A DNA stretch of 64,000 bases, from positions 1 to 64,000 of the forward strand of contig SBGD01000083.1 of NCBI GenBank assembly GCA_006226775.1, read 5' to 3'. The stretch's first letter is position 1; the number at the start of each line of letters is the position of its first letter. Source of the DNA: Paracoccaceae bacterium. GTDB lineage: Bacteria; Pseudomonadota; Alphaproteobacteria; Rhodobacterales; Rhodobacteraceae. The position numbers were made by a program, and so were the translations under genes. The notes beneath the pieces are model-generated. The model was not told the origin of the DNA, did no database searches, and saw nothing but the letters and a program-made list of their open reading frames with translations. Shown here one piece after another: positions 38,957 to 46,705 of this stretch.

Positions 38957-39838
38957 ATGCTGGATGACAACCGACCGTCTCACGGCCTGCCCGCCGCGCC
39001 GGGCGTGGGCTACAAGCCGCAGCACTACGCCGAGATCATCGCCGATGCCGCGCCGGTGGCCTGGCTCGAGATCCATGCCGAGAATTACATGGGCGACGGC
39101 GGACGCCCCCTGGCGCAGCTGCGCGCGCTGTCGGAGCGGTTTGCCATCTCGGTGCACGGGGTCGGCCTGTCGATCGGCGGCGAAGGCCCGCTGGACGCCG
39201 GGCACCTGTCGCGGCTGAAACACCTCTGCGACTGGCTGCACCCGGCCAGTTTCTCCGAGCACCTGGCCTGGTCGAGCCATGACAGCCAGTTTCTCAACGA
39301 CCTGCTGCCGCTGCCCTATACCGATGCCACCCTGCGGCGCGTCTGCGCTCACATCGACGAGGTGCAGGATGTCACCGGGCGGCAGATGCTGCTGGAAAAC
39401 CCCTCCTCCTACCTGGCCTTTGCCGAGAGCACCTGGGACGAGCCCGCCTTTCTGGACGAGGTCGCGCGGCGCACCGGCTGCGGGTTGCTGCTGGATGTGA
39501 ACAATGTCTTCGTCTCGGCCACCAACCTCGGGTTTTCGCCGCAGGCCTATATCGAGGCCTTCCCGCTGGCCCGGGTGGGCGAGATCCACCTCGGCGGCCA
39601 TGACGAGGATGAAGACGATCATGGCGCGCCGCTCTTGGTCGACAGCCATGGGCGCGCGGTGGTCGATCCGGTCTGGGCGCTGCTGGACCATACGCTGGCG
39701 CGGTCCGGGCCGAAGCCGCTCTTGATCGAATGGGACAATGACGTGCCAGGCTGGCCGGTGCTGCGCGCCGAGGCGCGGCGCGCGCAGGACGCGCTGGCCC
39801 GGGTGCCCGCCCGGGTGCCCGCCCGGATACCCGCATGA
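38957..39838 (+). CDS. bufB: Multinuclear non-heme iron oxidative enzyme BufB (MNIO, DUF692)
   Basis: A 293-residue TIM-barrel enzyme of the DUF692/MNIO family, which uses two or three iron ions to oxidise cysteines in a precursor peptide. Putative metal ligands follow the family pattern: His40 (EIHAENY), His67 (SVHGVG), His102 (SEHLAW), Glu147 (LLENPSS), Asp180 (LLDVNNV), His211 and His215 (EIHLGGH), His231 (DSHGRAV) and a Glu in LIEWDND. It starts 51 bases after bufA and overlaps bufC by 4 bases. It is expected to modify BufA. Confidence 0.94.
   Translation: MLDDNRPSHGLPAAPGVGYKPQHYAEIIADAAPVAWLEIHAENYMGDGGRPLAQLRALSERFAISVHGVGLSIGGEGPLDAGHLSRLKHLCDWLHPASFSEHLAWSSHDSQFLNDLLPLPYTDATLRRVCAHIDEVQDVTGRQMLLENPSSYLAFAESTWDEPAFLDEVARRTGCGLLLDVNNVFVSATNLGFSPQAYIEAFPLARVGEIHLGGHDEDEDDHGAPLLVDSHGRAVVDPVWALLDHTLARSGPKPLLIEWDNDVPGWPVLRAEARRAQDALARVPARVPARIPA
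39797..39832 (+). repeat. Three 12-bp tandem repeats at the end of bufB
   Basis: GCCCGGGTGCCC at 39797-39808 and 39809-39820, and a variant GCCCGGATACCC at 39821-39832, encode [12 protein letters not shown] at the BufB C-terminus. Unit number could vary by slippage without changing frame. Confidence 0.8.
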
Positions 39839-40584
39839 CCCGCCAGGCCGAGTTCCGCGGCGCGCTTCTGGACGCGGCGGCGCCGCGCCCGGCGGGCCTC
39901 GTGGATGGCCAGGGCCGACCCGCCGGGCGGCGCTATGACGTCTATCGCAACAATATCGCGACCTCGCTGGGCGAGGCGCTGGCCACGGGCTTTCCGGCGG
40001 TGGCAAAGCTCCTGGGCGCGGAGAATTTCAAGGCCCTCGCCGCGCTCTACCTGCGCGCCGCGCCGCCCGACAGCCCGCGAATGATGCTCTATGGCGCGGG
40101 GTTCGGTGACTTCCTCGAGGGTATCGCACAATTGCGGAAATACCCCTATCTCGGCGATGTGGCGCGGCTGGAATACGCCCTGCGCGAAAGCTATCACGCC
40201 GGCGACGCAGCCGCCCTGCCCGCCACGGCGCTGGCCATTGCCCCCGAGGCGCTTCTGGCGGCGCGGCTGGGGCTCGCGCCCTCGGTGCGGCTGATCCGCT
40301 CGCGCCACCCGGTGGTCTCGATCTGGGCCTGGAACATGGCGGGCGGCGCAAAACCCGCGGGCGGCGCCGAGGACGCGCTGATCCTGCGGGCAGAGTTCGC
40401 CCCGGTGCCGCAGGTGCTGGCGCCGGGGGGCCACGAGTTCCTCTCGGCCCTGCGGCGGGGCGAGACGCTGGGCACGGCCTATGACGCCGCGCTGGCCCGG
40501 GCGGCGGAGTTCGACCTGTCGCCGCTGCTGGCGTGCCTGCTGGCGGGAAATGCACTGACCGAATGGAAGGAAGAAAGCCCATGA
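39835..40584 (+). CDS. bufC: Bufferin maturation partner BufC (DUF2063, putative DNA-binding domain family)
   Basis: A 249-residue protein of the DUF2063 family. The N-terminus ([19 protein letters not shown] then [30 protein letters not shown]) is the family hallmark. Despite the old DNA-binding label, these proteins act as the partner that presents the precursor peptide to the MNIO enzyme. The ATGA overlap with bufB and the identical overlap with the next gene show tight coupling. Confidence 0.92.
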   Translation: MTRQAEFRGALLDAAAPRPAGLVDGQGRPAGRRYDVYRNNIATSLGEALATGFPAVAKLLGAENFKALAALYLRAAPPDSPRMMLYGAGFGDFLEGIAQLRKYPYLGDVARLEYALRESYHAGDAAALPATALAIAPEALLAARLGLAPSVRLIRSRHPVVSIWAWNMAGGAKPAGGAEDALILRAEFAPVPQVLAPGGHEFLSALRRGETLGTAYDAALARAAEFDLSPLLACLLAGNALTEWKEESP

Positions 40585-41144
40585 CCGCGCTGGTGACCCT
40601 GCATGACATAATTTTCGAGGCGGTGGAGCGGAGCTTGAGCGGCTTGATCCCCCTGCTGGCGCGGTTCGTTTTCGCGGCGGTGCTGCTGGTCTATTTCTGG
40701 CACTCGGCGCTGACCAAGCTGGGCGACGGGATCCTCGGCTTTTTGAAACCCTCGACCGGCGCCTATGCGCAGATCTTCCCGAAAGCGATGGAAGCGGTGA
40801 GCTATGACGTGAGCCAGTTGTCGGTGTTTCACTGGCTGGTGGTCGTGGCGGGCACCTGGGCGGAGTTTCTCCTGCCGCTGCTGATCGTCATCGGGCTGGC
40901 CACGCGGCTGGCGGCGCTGGGGATGATCGGCTTTGTCGTGGTGCAGAGCCTCACCGATCTCTACGGCCATGGCGGCATCGCCCATCCCGAAACGCTGGGC
41001 GCCTGGTTCGACCGGGTGCCGGATGCGGCGATCCTCGATCAGCGGGCCTTCTGGATCTTCCTGCTGGCGGTGCCGGTGATCCGCGGCGCGGGTGTGCTGT
41101 CGCTGGACCGGATCCTCAGCCGCGCGGTGCTGGGCCGTCCGTAG
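40581..41144 (+). CDS. bufD: DoxX-family membrane protein BufD
   Basis: A 187-residue protein with four or more membrane segments (LLARFVFAAVLLVYFW, FHWLVVVAGTWAEFLLPLLIVIGLA, ALGMIGFVVVQSL, FWIFLLAVPVIRGAG). DoxX-like proteins are frequent last members of DUF692/DUF2063/DUF2282 operons; the role may be redox or quinone related. Here it completes bufABCD. Confidence 0.88.
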   Translation: MTALVTLHDIIFEAVERSLSGLIPLLARFVFAAVLLVYFWHSALTKLGDGILGFLKPSTGAYAQIFPKAMEAVSYDVSQLSVFHWLVVVAGTWAEFLLPLLIVIGLATRLAALGMIGFVVVQSLTDLYGHGGIAHPETLGAWFDRVPDAAILDQRAFWIFLLAVPVIRGAGVLSLDRILSRAVLGRP

Positions 41145-41223
41145 GAGGCCTGAGTGGGTCAGTCGCAAGAAAGGCCGGGGGGTCGGCGAAGGCAGACAAG
41201 CCGACACCAGGGGCACCGGCGCG

Positions 41224-41646
41224 CTATCCGCGCAGCGCCTGCTTCAGCACCGTGTCGACATCCTTGATCAGTGGCAAGGCCCCGGCCAGCACATCCTCGA
41301 TGGCCACCCAGCGCACCTCCGCCGCATCGTCACAGGCCGCCAGCACACCCTGCGGATCGCGGCAGCGCACCGCCACCAGCAGGTAGTGATAAAGCAGCGC
41401 CCCGCCCGGATCGAAGGCGATCGCATCCAGATGCATCAGCGTCTCGGCGGGGGTGGCGGCCAGGCAGGTTTCTTCCAGCAATTCGCGCGCGGCAGCGGCA
41501 TGGGCGGTTTCGCCCGGCTCCACATGGCCGCCGGGATAGCCCCAGAGCCCGGCATTGGGCTTGTCGGCCCCGCGCAGCGCCAGCAGCACCCGACCCGCGT
41601 CGATCACCACCGCAAGCGCGCCGAGACGGGGCCAGTCCGCGCCCAT
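41224..41646 (-). CDS. Nudix hydrolase
   Basis: A 140-residue pyrophosphohydrolase. The Nudix box GGHVEPGETAHAAAARELLEET is present (RELLEE supplying the metal-binding glutamates), but the last conserved glycine of the box is a cysteine (EETCL). The substrate is unknown; MutT-like or NADH pyrophosphatase-like activities are possible. It follows a small membrane-protein gene with a 4-base gap. Confidence 0.9.
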   Translation of the reverse strand: MGADWPRLGALAVVIDAGRVLLALRGADKPNAGLWGYPGGHVEPGETAHAAAARELLEETCLAATPAETLMHLDAIAFDPGGALLYHYLLVAVRCRDPQGVLAACDDAAEVRWVAIEDVLAGALPLIKDVDTVLKQALRG

Positions 41647-41650
41647 CGGC

Positions 41651-42019
41651 TCAGAAATGCGCCTTGGGCTCATCCGGCTTGCCCGCGGCCAGCGCGAGCA
41701 GACCGCCGAGCCCGGTGAAGGCGATGGGAAACATCGTGCCGACGTTGAAGCCATAGGCGGCATACATCAACCCGCAGGCCAGCAGCATCGCCACCCCGCC
41801 CCAAAGCGCGCGGGCCTTGGCCATGGCGCCGCCGGCAATCGCCAGAAGCGGCGCCAGCACGGCGGCGGTGCGGATCAATTCGACATTGCCGACCTGATAC
41901 GCCAGGCCCTCGATCTCGCCATAGCGCTGGATCGCCTCGGTATAGCCGTAGCTGAAGACCCCCACGATCATCGCGATCACCCCGCCAATCACCCCGAGGG
42001 TCAGTGCTGCATTGCGCAT
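41651..42019 (-). CDS. Hypothetical membrane protein
   Basis: A 122-residue protein with four hydrophobic stretches (LTLGVIGGVIAMIVGVFSYGY, IRTAAVLAPLLAIAGGAM, LWGGVAMLLACGLMYAAYG, IAFTGLGGLLALAAG). AAAGGAGG precedes the ATG. The layout recalls DUF4064-like small membrane proteins; function unknown. Likely co-transcribed with the Nudix gene. Confidence 0.75.
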   Translation of the reverse strand: MRNAALTLGVIGGVIAMIVGVFSYGYTEAIQRYGEIEGLAYQVGNVELIRTAAVLAPLLAIAGGAMAKARALWGGVAMLLACGLMYAAYGFNVGTMFPIAFTGLGGLLALAAGKPDEPKAHF

Positions 42020-42100
42020 GGCGCGCCTCCTTTGCTCCGGATCTCACCTAGGGGTTCGGGCCCGGGGATCCAAGACGGGAAAACCGCCGGAAATTCCCCG

Positions 42101-42415
42101 TCAGACCCCAAGCGCGGCCTGCACCTGCTTGTCCCAGCCGAGGTAGAGCGCATCGCCGTGCGCGATCAGCGGGCGTTTCATCAGCGTCGGATGAGCCTTG
42201 AGCAGCGAAAGCGGCGGCGCGGCGCGCGCCTCGGTGGACAACTCGCGCCAGGTGGTCGAGCGGGTGTTGATCGTCCGCGCGCCGAACCGCTCGAGCGCGG
42301 CCCTCAGCACCGCCTCGGGGACGCCCTGGGTGCGGACATCGACGAATTCCGCATCTTCCAGCTGTTTCAATGCCTTGCGGCAGGTGTCGCAGTTCTTCAG
42401 CCCGTAAAGACGCAT
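42101..42415 (-). CDS. ArsC/Spx-family thioredoxin-fold protein (YffB-like)
   Basis: A 104-residue protein of the ArsC/Spx/YffB group. It starts MRLYGLKNCDTCRKALKQL with a CxxC pair (NCDTC), and ends with MKRPLIAHGDALYLGW, the usual family end. YffB-like members have thiol-dependent reductase features but are not proven arsenate reductases. GAGGAA lies before the ATG. No arsenic genes are nearby. Confidence 0.9.
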   Translation of the reverse strand: MRLYGLKNCDTCRKALKQLEDAEFVDVRTQGVPEAVLRAALERFGARTINTRSTTWRELSTEARAAPPLSLLKAHPTLMKRPLIAHGDALYLGWDKQVQAALGV

Positions 42416-42648
42416 GTGTTCCTCGAAAATGCAGCGGTGTTGACCTGCGCAAGATACCACCCAATTGCCGCCGGGCCAGAGCGATATGCTTGATTTCTCG
42501 CGCATCCGTGCAATCCTTGGCCGGCGCCACGCCGTCGATCCGCCCGGTGCGCGCCGGGGGGCCTTGCCCGCCGGGATGAAAGACAGATGCGGCGCAAAGA
42601 CCCGGACCCGCAGGGGGGTCCGGCACGACAAGTGAAGGAGACGCGGAC

Positions 42649-42855
42649 ATGCCGACAGGCACCGTGAAGTGGTTCAACACCACGAAAGGCTATGGTTTCA
42701 TCGAACCCAGCGAGGGCGGCAAGGACGTATTCGTCCATATTTCAGCCGTGCAACAGTCCAATCTGACCGGGTTGGCCGACAATCAGAAGGTGGAGTACGA
42801 ATTGCGGGAAGGCCGCGATGGGCGGCAGATGGCAGCCGACCTGAAATTGCTCTGA
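42649..42855 (+). CDS. Cold-shock domain protein
   Basis: A 68-residue CspA-type nucleic-acid-binding protein. RNP1-like KGYGFIEP and RNP2-like VFVHIS are both present, after MPTGTVKWFNTT. It binds single-stranded RNA/DNA and acts as an RNA chaperone. GAAGGAG precedes the ATG. A 233-base gap from the divergent ArsC-like gene may hold a long 5' leader, as is common for csp genes, but no specific structure was identified. Confidence 0.96.
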   Translation: MPTGTVKWFNTTKGYGFIEPSEGGKDVFVHISAVQQSNLTGLADNQKVEYELREGRDGRQMAADLKLL

Positions 42856-42864
42856 CCTGTCCGG

Positions 42865-42925
42865 GGCGAGGAAAGCCCGCAAGGGCTTGAGGAGCGGCTC
42901 CTCGGCCCTTGCGGGCCTCCTCGCC
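42865..42925. terminator. Bidirectional hairpin between csp and metR
   Basis: Arms 42865-42886 and 42905-42925 (GGCGAGGAAAGCCCGCAAGGGC type) pair almost fully, and the enclosed loop holds a further GAGGAGC/GGCTCCTC stem. It ends one base before the metR stop codon. A shared transcription end for the convergent genes is likely. Confidence 0.75.
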
Positions 42926-43831
42926 TCAGGCCGCCTGCAGCCGCGCCGCCTCGGTCCGGGCGAGCGCGATCAGGTCCTGCATGTAGGGTTTGTCCAGATC
43001 GTCGCTGCGGGTGGCGGCAAACAGCGTGCGCGTCAGGCCCTTGGCGGTCAGCGGCCGGGTCACGTAGTCGGAATTGTACTTCACCTCGCGCACCACCCAG
43101 TCGGGCAGCACCGCAACCCCGCGGTTCGAGGCCACCAGCAGCAGGATCACCGCCGTCAGCTCCGCCTGGCGCACCGCGGCGGGTTCCACCCGCGCGGGGA
43201 TCAGCAACTGGCTGAAGACATCCAGCCGCGTGCGTTCCACCGGGTAGGTGATCAGCGTCTGGCCGCGGAAATCCTGCGCCTCGACAAAGGGTTTCGCCGC
43301 CAGCGGATGATCCTTGGAGGCCACGAAGACCGGCGCGTAATCAAAGAGTTCGGTGAAATCGACGCCGGCCAGGTCCTCGGGATCGGAGGAGACGACGAGG
43401 TCGACCTCCTCCTTCTGCAGCGCCGGCAGCGCGTCGAAGGCCAGCCCGGGGCGGATGTCGACATCGACATCGGGCCAGGACTTGCGGAAGGCCTCCAGCA
43501 CCGGAAAGAGCCATTCGAAACAGGCGTGGCATTCGATGGCGATGTGCAGCCGCCCGGATTTGCCGTCGCGCAGGCCGGTGAACTCGGCCTGAAGCGCCTC
43601 GATCTCGGGCAGGATCTTCTCGGCGGTGCGCAAAAGGCGCATCCCGGCGGCGGAAAGCTTCATCGGCTTGGAGCGGCGCACGAAGAGCTCGACCCCCGCC
43701 TGATCCTCCAACCCCTTGATCTGATGCGACAAGGCGGATTGGGTGATATTGAGCTGGTCGGCCGCCTTGCCCAGGCCGCCGGCCTCGTGGATCGCCTTGA
43801 TCGTGCGCAGGTGGCGGAACTCGATATGCAT
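42926..43831 (-). CDS. metR: LysR-family regulator MetR-like
   Basis: A 301-residue LysR-type regulator. The N-terminal HTH (IEFRHLRTIKAIHEAGGLG, AADQLNITQSALSHQIKGL) is followed by a co-inducer domain with ECHACFEWLFPVLEAF, typical of MetR, whose co-inducer is homocysteine. It is divergent from metF, the classical MetR target arrangement. The start at 43831 (MHIEFRHL) matches the family; the longer frame would read through the operator. Confidence 0.88.
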   Translation of the reverse strand: MHIEFRHLRTIKAIHEAGGLGKAADQLNITQSALSHQIKGLEDQAGVELFVRRSKPMKLSAAGMRLLRTAEKILPEIEALQAEFTGLRDGKSGRLHIAIECHACFEWLFPVLEAFRKSWPDVDVDIRPGLAFDALPALQKEEVDLVVSSDPEDLAGVDFTELFDYAPVFVASKDHPLAAKPFVEAQDFRGQTLITYPVERTRLDVFSQLLIPARVEPAAVRQAELTAVILLLVASNRGVAVLPDWVVREVKYNSDYVTRPLTAKGLTRTLFAATRSDDLDKPYMQDLIALARTEAARLQAA

Positions 43832-43859
43832 GCGCGCCTCATGATGGTGATGAAAACTA

Positions 43860-43872
43860 TGAGTTTGTCTCA
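43860..43872. promoter_or_regulatory. Candidate MetR operator between metR and metF
   Basis: TGAGTTTGTCTCA is a 13-base partial palindrome of the LysR T-N11-A type (TGAG/CTCA arms), centred in the 89-base gap between the divergent starts. The surrounding sequence is AT-rich compared with flanking genes. Confidence 0.5.
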
Positions 43873-43920
43873 CAATGCCGCATTTGCGACAAGGTGGAAA
43901 CGCTGACACGAGGAATCACC

Positions 43921-44787
43921 ATGACTGTCCCCGCCGTATCCTTCGAATTCTTCCCGCCGCGCGATCTGGAAGCCTCGTTCCGGCTCTGGGACACCGTCCA
44001 GGTTCTGGCCCCGCTGGCGCCGCGCTTCGTCTCGGTGACCTATGGCGCGGGCGGCACCACGCGCGAGCTGACCCGCGACGCGGTCTCGACGCTGCACAAG
44101 TCCAGCGGATTGCAGGTGGCGGCGCATCTGACCTGCGTCAATGCCAGCCGCGAGGAAACCCTTGGCATTGCGGCCGATTTCGCCAAGGCCGGGGTGCGCG
44201 ACATCGTTGCCCTGCGCGGCGATCCGCCGAAGGGCGCTGCGGGGTTCGAGGCCCATCCGCAAGGCTTCCGCGACAGTTGCGAGCTGATTGCCGCGCTGAA
44301 GGAGGCCGGCGATTTCACCATCCGCGTCGGCGCCTATCCCGACAAGCACCCCGAGGCGGCGGACGACCAGGCCGATGTCGACTGGCTCAAGCGCAAGATC
44401 GACGCCGGCGCCGACGAGGCGCTGACCCAGTTCTTCTTCGAGGCCGAGACCTTCCTGCGATTCCGCGACCGCTGCGTGAAGGCCGGCATCGAGGCGCCGA
44501 TCACCCCGGGCATCCTGCCGATCGAGAACTGGAAGGGCATCCGCAAGTTCGCCCTGGGCTGCGGCACGCCGATCCCGGCCTGGCTGGACGAGGCCTTTGA
44601 CAAGGCCGCGCGCGACGGGCGCGAGGACCTGCTGGCCACCGCGCTCTGCACCGAGATGTGCGACACGCTGGTCTCGGAAGGGGTCGACAGCCTGCATTTC
44701 TACACGCTGAACCGGCCGGAACTGACCCGCGACGTCTGTTTCGCGCTGGGGGTGACGCCGAAGGTGCGGCTGGAGAACGTCGCCTGA
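43921..44787 (+). CDS. metF: 5,10-methylenetetrahydrofolate reductase
   Basis: A 288-residue FAD-dependent TIM-barrel enzyme that makes 5-methyl-THF for methionine synthesis. It has VSFEFFPPRD (catalytic Glu region), VSVTYGAGGTTRE, AAHLTCVNAS, DIVALRGDPP, TQFFFEAETF and FYTLNRPE. GAGGAA precedes the ATG at 43921. It is probably activated by the adjacent MetR. Confidence 0.96.
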   Translation: MTVPAVSFEFFPPRDLEASFRLWDTVQVLAPLAPRFVSVTYGAGGTTRELTRDAVSTLHKSSGLQVAAHLTCVNASREETLGIAADFAKAGVRDIVALRGDPPKGAAGFEAHPQGFRDSCELIAALKEAGDFTIRVGAYPDKHPEAADDQADVDWLKRKIDAGADEALTQFFFEAETFLRFRDRCVKAGIEAPITPGILPIENWKGIRKFALGCGTPIPAWLDEAFDKAARDGREDLLATALCTEMCDTLVSEGVDSLHFYTLNRPELTRDVCFALGVTPKVRLENVA

Positions 44788-44802
44788 ACAAGGCGCTGCG
44801 CC

Positions 44803-44869
44803 GTCCCGGACGTGATCCGGGACCTCCCGGCTGACCCGCGGTGCCGAGGTCCCGGATCACGTCCGGGAC
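44803..44869. repeat. REP-like inverted repeat, copy 2 (perfect 24-bp arms)
   Basis: Arms 44803-44826 and 44846-44869 are perfectly complementary over 24 bases, and each arm holds its own CCCGGA...TCCGGG palindrome. It belongs to the same family as 30467-30525 and the array at 60.4 kb. It lies after metF. Confidence 0.85.
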
Positions 44870-44895
44870 GCGAAACTTAAAACGGCGGTCGCAAG

Positions 44896-44925
44896 GAAAA
44901 AGGACCGGGCGCGAACCCGGTCCTT
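44896..44925 (-). terminator. Intrinsic terminator of the aceE-aceF-lpdA operon
   Basis: On the minus strand a 10-bp perfect stem (AAGGACCGGG/CCCGGTCCTT, plus positions 44900-44909 and 44916-44925) with a 6-base loop is followed by a run of T residues. It lies 23 bases after the lpdA stop, the standard arrangement. Confidence 0.8.
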
Positions 44926-44948
44926 CTTCTGTTTTCAGATAGGCACAT

Positions 44949-46694
44949 CTACTTCTTTTTCTTCTTCGGCGGCATCAGGTCGGTGATCGTGCCTTCGTAC
45001 ATCTCGGCGGCGAAGTTCACCGTTTCCGACAGCGTCGGGTGCGGGTGGATGGTATGGCCGAGGTCGACCGCATCCGCCCCCATCTCGATGGCCAGCGCCA
45101 CTTCCGAGATCAGGTCGCCCGCGTTGGTGCCGACGATCAGCCCGCCGATGATCCGATCATCCTCGGGATCGAAGAGCAGCTTGGTGATGCCCTCCGAGCG
45201 CGCATTGGACAGCGCCTTGCCCGAGGCCGCCCAGGGAAAAACGCCCTTCTCGTAGGTGATGCCGCGGGCCTTGGCCTCGGTCTCGGTGATGCCGGCCCAG
45301 GCGACCTCGGGGTCGGTATAGGCCACCGAGGGGATCAGCCGCGCGTCGAAGAAGCGCTTGTGCCCGGCACAGACCTCGGCCGCGACCTTGCCCTCGTGCA
45401 CCGCCTTGTGTGCCAGCATCGGCTGGCCGACCACGTCGCCGATGGCGAAGATGTGGTTGACGCCGGTGCGCTGCTGGCCGTCGACGGCGATGAAGCCGCG
45501 GTCGTCGACCGCGACACCGGCCTTTTCGGCGTCGATCAGCTTGCCATTGGGCTTGCGGCCCACGGCGACGAGGATCTTGTCGAAGGTGTCGGTCGTGGTC
45601 TCGCCCTTGTCATCCTCGAAGGTGACCTTCAGCCCCTTCTTCTGGGCCTCGACGGCGGTGACCTTGGTCTTGAGCAGGATGTTCTCGTAACGGCCCTCGA
45701 TGCGTTTGTGCAGGGGTTTGACGATGTCCTTGTCGGCGCCGGGGATGATCTGGTCCATCAGTTCGACCACGGTGATCTTGGACCCCAGCGCGTCGTAGAC
45801 ACAGGCCATTTCCAAGCCGATGATGCCGCCGCCCAGGACCAGCATCCGTTTCGGGATGTCTTTCAGTTCCAGCGCGCCGGTACTGTCGATCACCCGCTCG
45901 TCGTCATGCGGGATGAAGGGCAGGTTCACCGGCTCGGAGCCCGCGGCGATGATGCACTGGTCGAAGCTGACGGTTTTCTTGCCCTCGTCGCCCTCGACCT
46001 CGATCATGTTGGGGCCGGTGAAGCGGCCATAGCCCTGCACCACCTCGACCTTGCGGCCTTTGGAGAGGCCCTTCAGACCGCCGGTCAACTGGCCCACGAC
46101 GCCGTCCTTGAAGGCGCGCAATTCGTCGAGGTCGATCTTGGGTTTCGAGAAGCTGATGCCGTGCGAGCCCATCTCCTCGGCGTCGGTGATCACCTTGGCG
46201 ACGTGCAGCAGCGCCTTGGAGGGGATGCAGCCGACGTTGAGGCAGACCCCGCCGAGGGTGGGGTATTTCTCGATCAGCACCACCTTCTTGCCAAGGTCGG
46301 CGGCGCGGAAGGCGGCGGTATAGCCGCCGGGGCCGGAGCCCAGCACGACGACTTCGCCGTGGATGTCGCCCTTGCCGGTGGCGGATCCGGTGGCGGCGAC
46401 GGATTTCGGGGCCTCGGCGGGGGCCTCTTCGGCCCCTTTCGGCGCCTCATCGGCGGTGCCGCCCTCGGCGCCCTCGATCACCATGATGACCGTGCCTTCG
46501 GAAACCTTGTCGCCTTCGGCAACCTTGATCTCCTTGATCGTGCCCGCCGCGGGGCTGGGCACTTCCATGGTGGCCTTGTCCGACTCGAGCTCGAGCAGCG
46601 GGTCTTCCTCGGCGACGGTATCGCCCACGGAGACCAGGATCGAGACGACCGGCACGTCGGAGAAATCACCGATATCGGGTACTTTGATGTCCAT
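44949..46694 (-). CDS. lpdA: Dihydrolipoyl dehydrogenase (E3) with N-terminal lipoyl domain
   Basis: A 581-residue FAD/NAD enzyme that re-oxidises dihydrolipoamide in the pyruvate dehydrogenase complex. Residues 1-75 are a lipoyl domain with the lipoylated Lys40 (LELESDKATMEV), then an Ala/Pro/Glu linker. The flavoprotein starts at GEVVVLGSGPGGYTAA, with the redox-active pair Cys151/Cys156 (GGVCLNVGCIPSKAL) and the C-terminal HPHPTLSE. The protein ends in a lysine run. AAGGAG precedes the ATG at 46694, 11 bases after the aceF stop. Confidence 0.96.
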   Translation of the reverse strand: MDIKVPDIGDFSDVPVVSILVSVGDTVAEEDPLLELESDKATMEVPSPAAGTIKEIKVAEGDKVSEGTVIMVIEGAEGGTADEAPKGAEEAPAEAPKSVAATGSATGKGDIHGEVVVLGSGPGGYTAAFRAADLGKKVVLIEKYPTLGGVCLNVGCIPSKALLHVAKVITDAEEMGSHGISFSKPKIDLDELRAFKDGVVGQLTGGLKGLSKGRKVEVVQGYGRFTGPNMIEVEGDEGKKTVSFDQCIIAAGSEPVNLPFIPHDDERVIDSTGALELKDIPKRMLVLGGGIIGLEMACVYDALGSKITVVELMDQIIPGADKDIVKPLHKRIEGRYENILLKTKVTAVEAQKKGLKVTFEDDKGETTTDTFDKILVAVGRKPNGKLIDAEKAGVAVDDRGFIAVDGQQRTGVNHIFAIGDVVGQPMLAHKAVHEGKVAAEVCAGHKRFFDARLIPSVAYTDPEVAWAGITETEAKARGITYEKGVFPWAASGKALSNARSEGITKLLFDPEDDRIIGGLIVGTNAGDLISEVALAIEMGADAVDLGHTIHPHPTLSETVNFAAEMYEGTITDLMPPKKKKK

Positions 46695-46705
46695 AGATTT
46701 TCTCC

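Noticed and set aside
42416..42648. RNA thermometer or specific cis-RNA in the csp leader
   Set aside because: The gap is long enough, but no convincing conserved fold could be recognised by eye.
43832..43920. SAM riboswitch before metF
   Set aside because: The gap is too short and lacks the SAM-II pseudoknot pattern; a MetR dyad explains it better.
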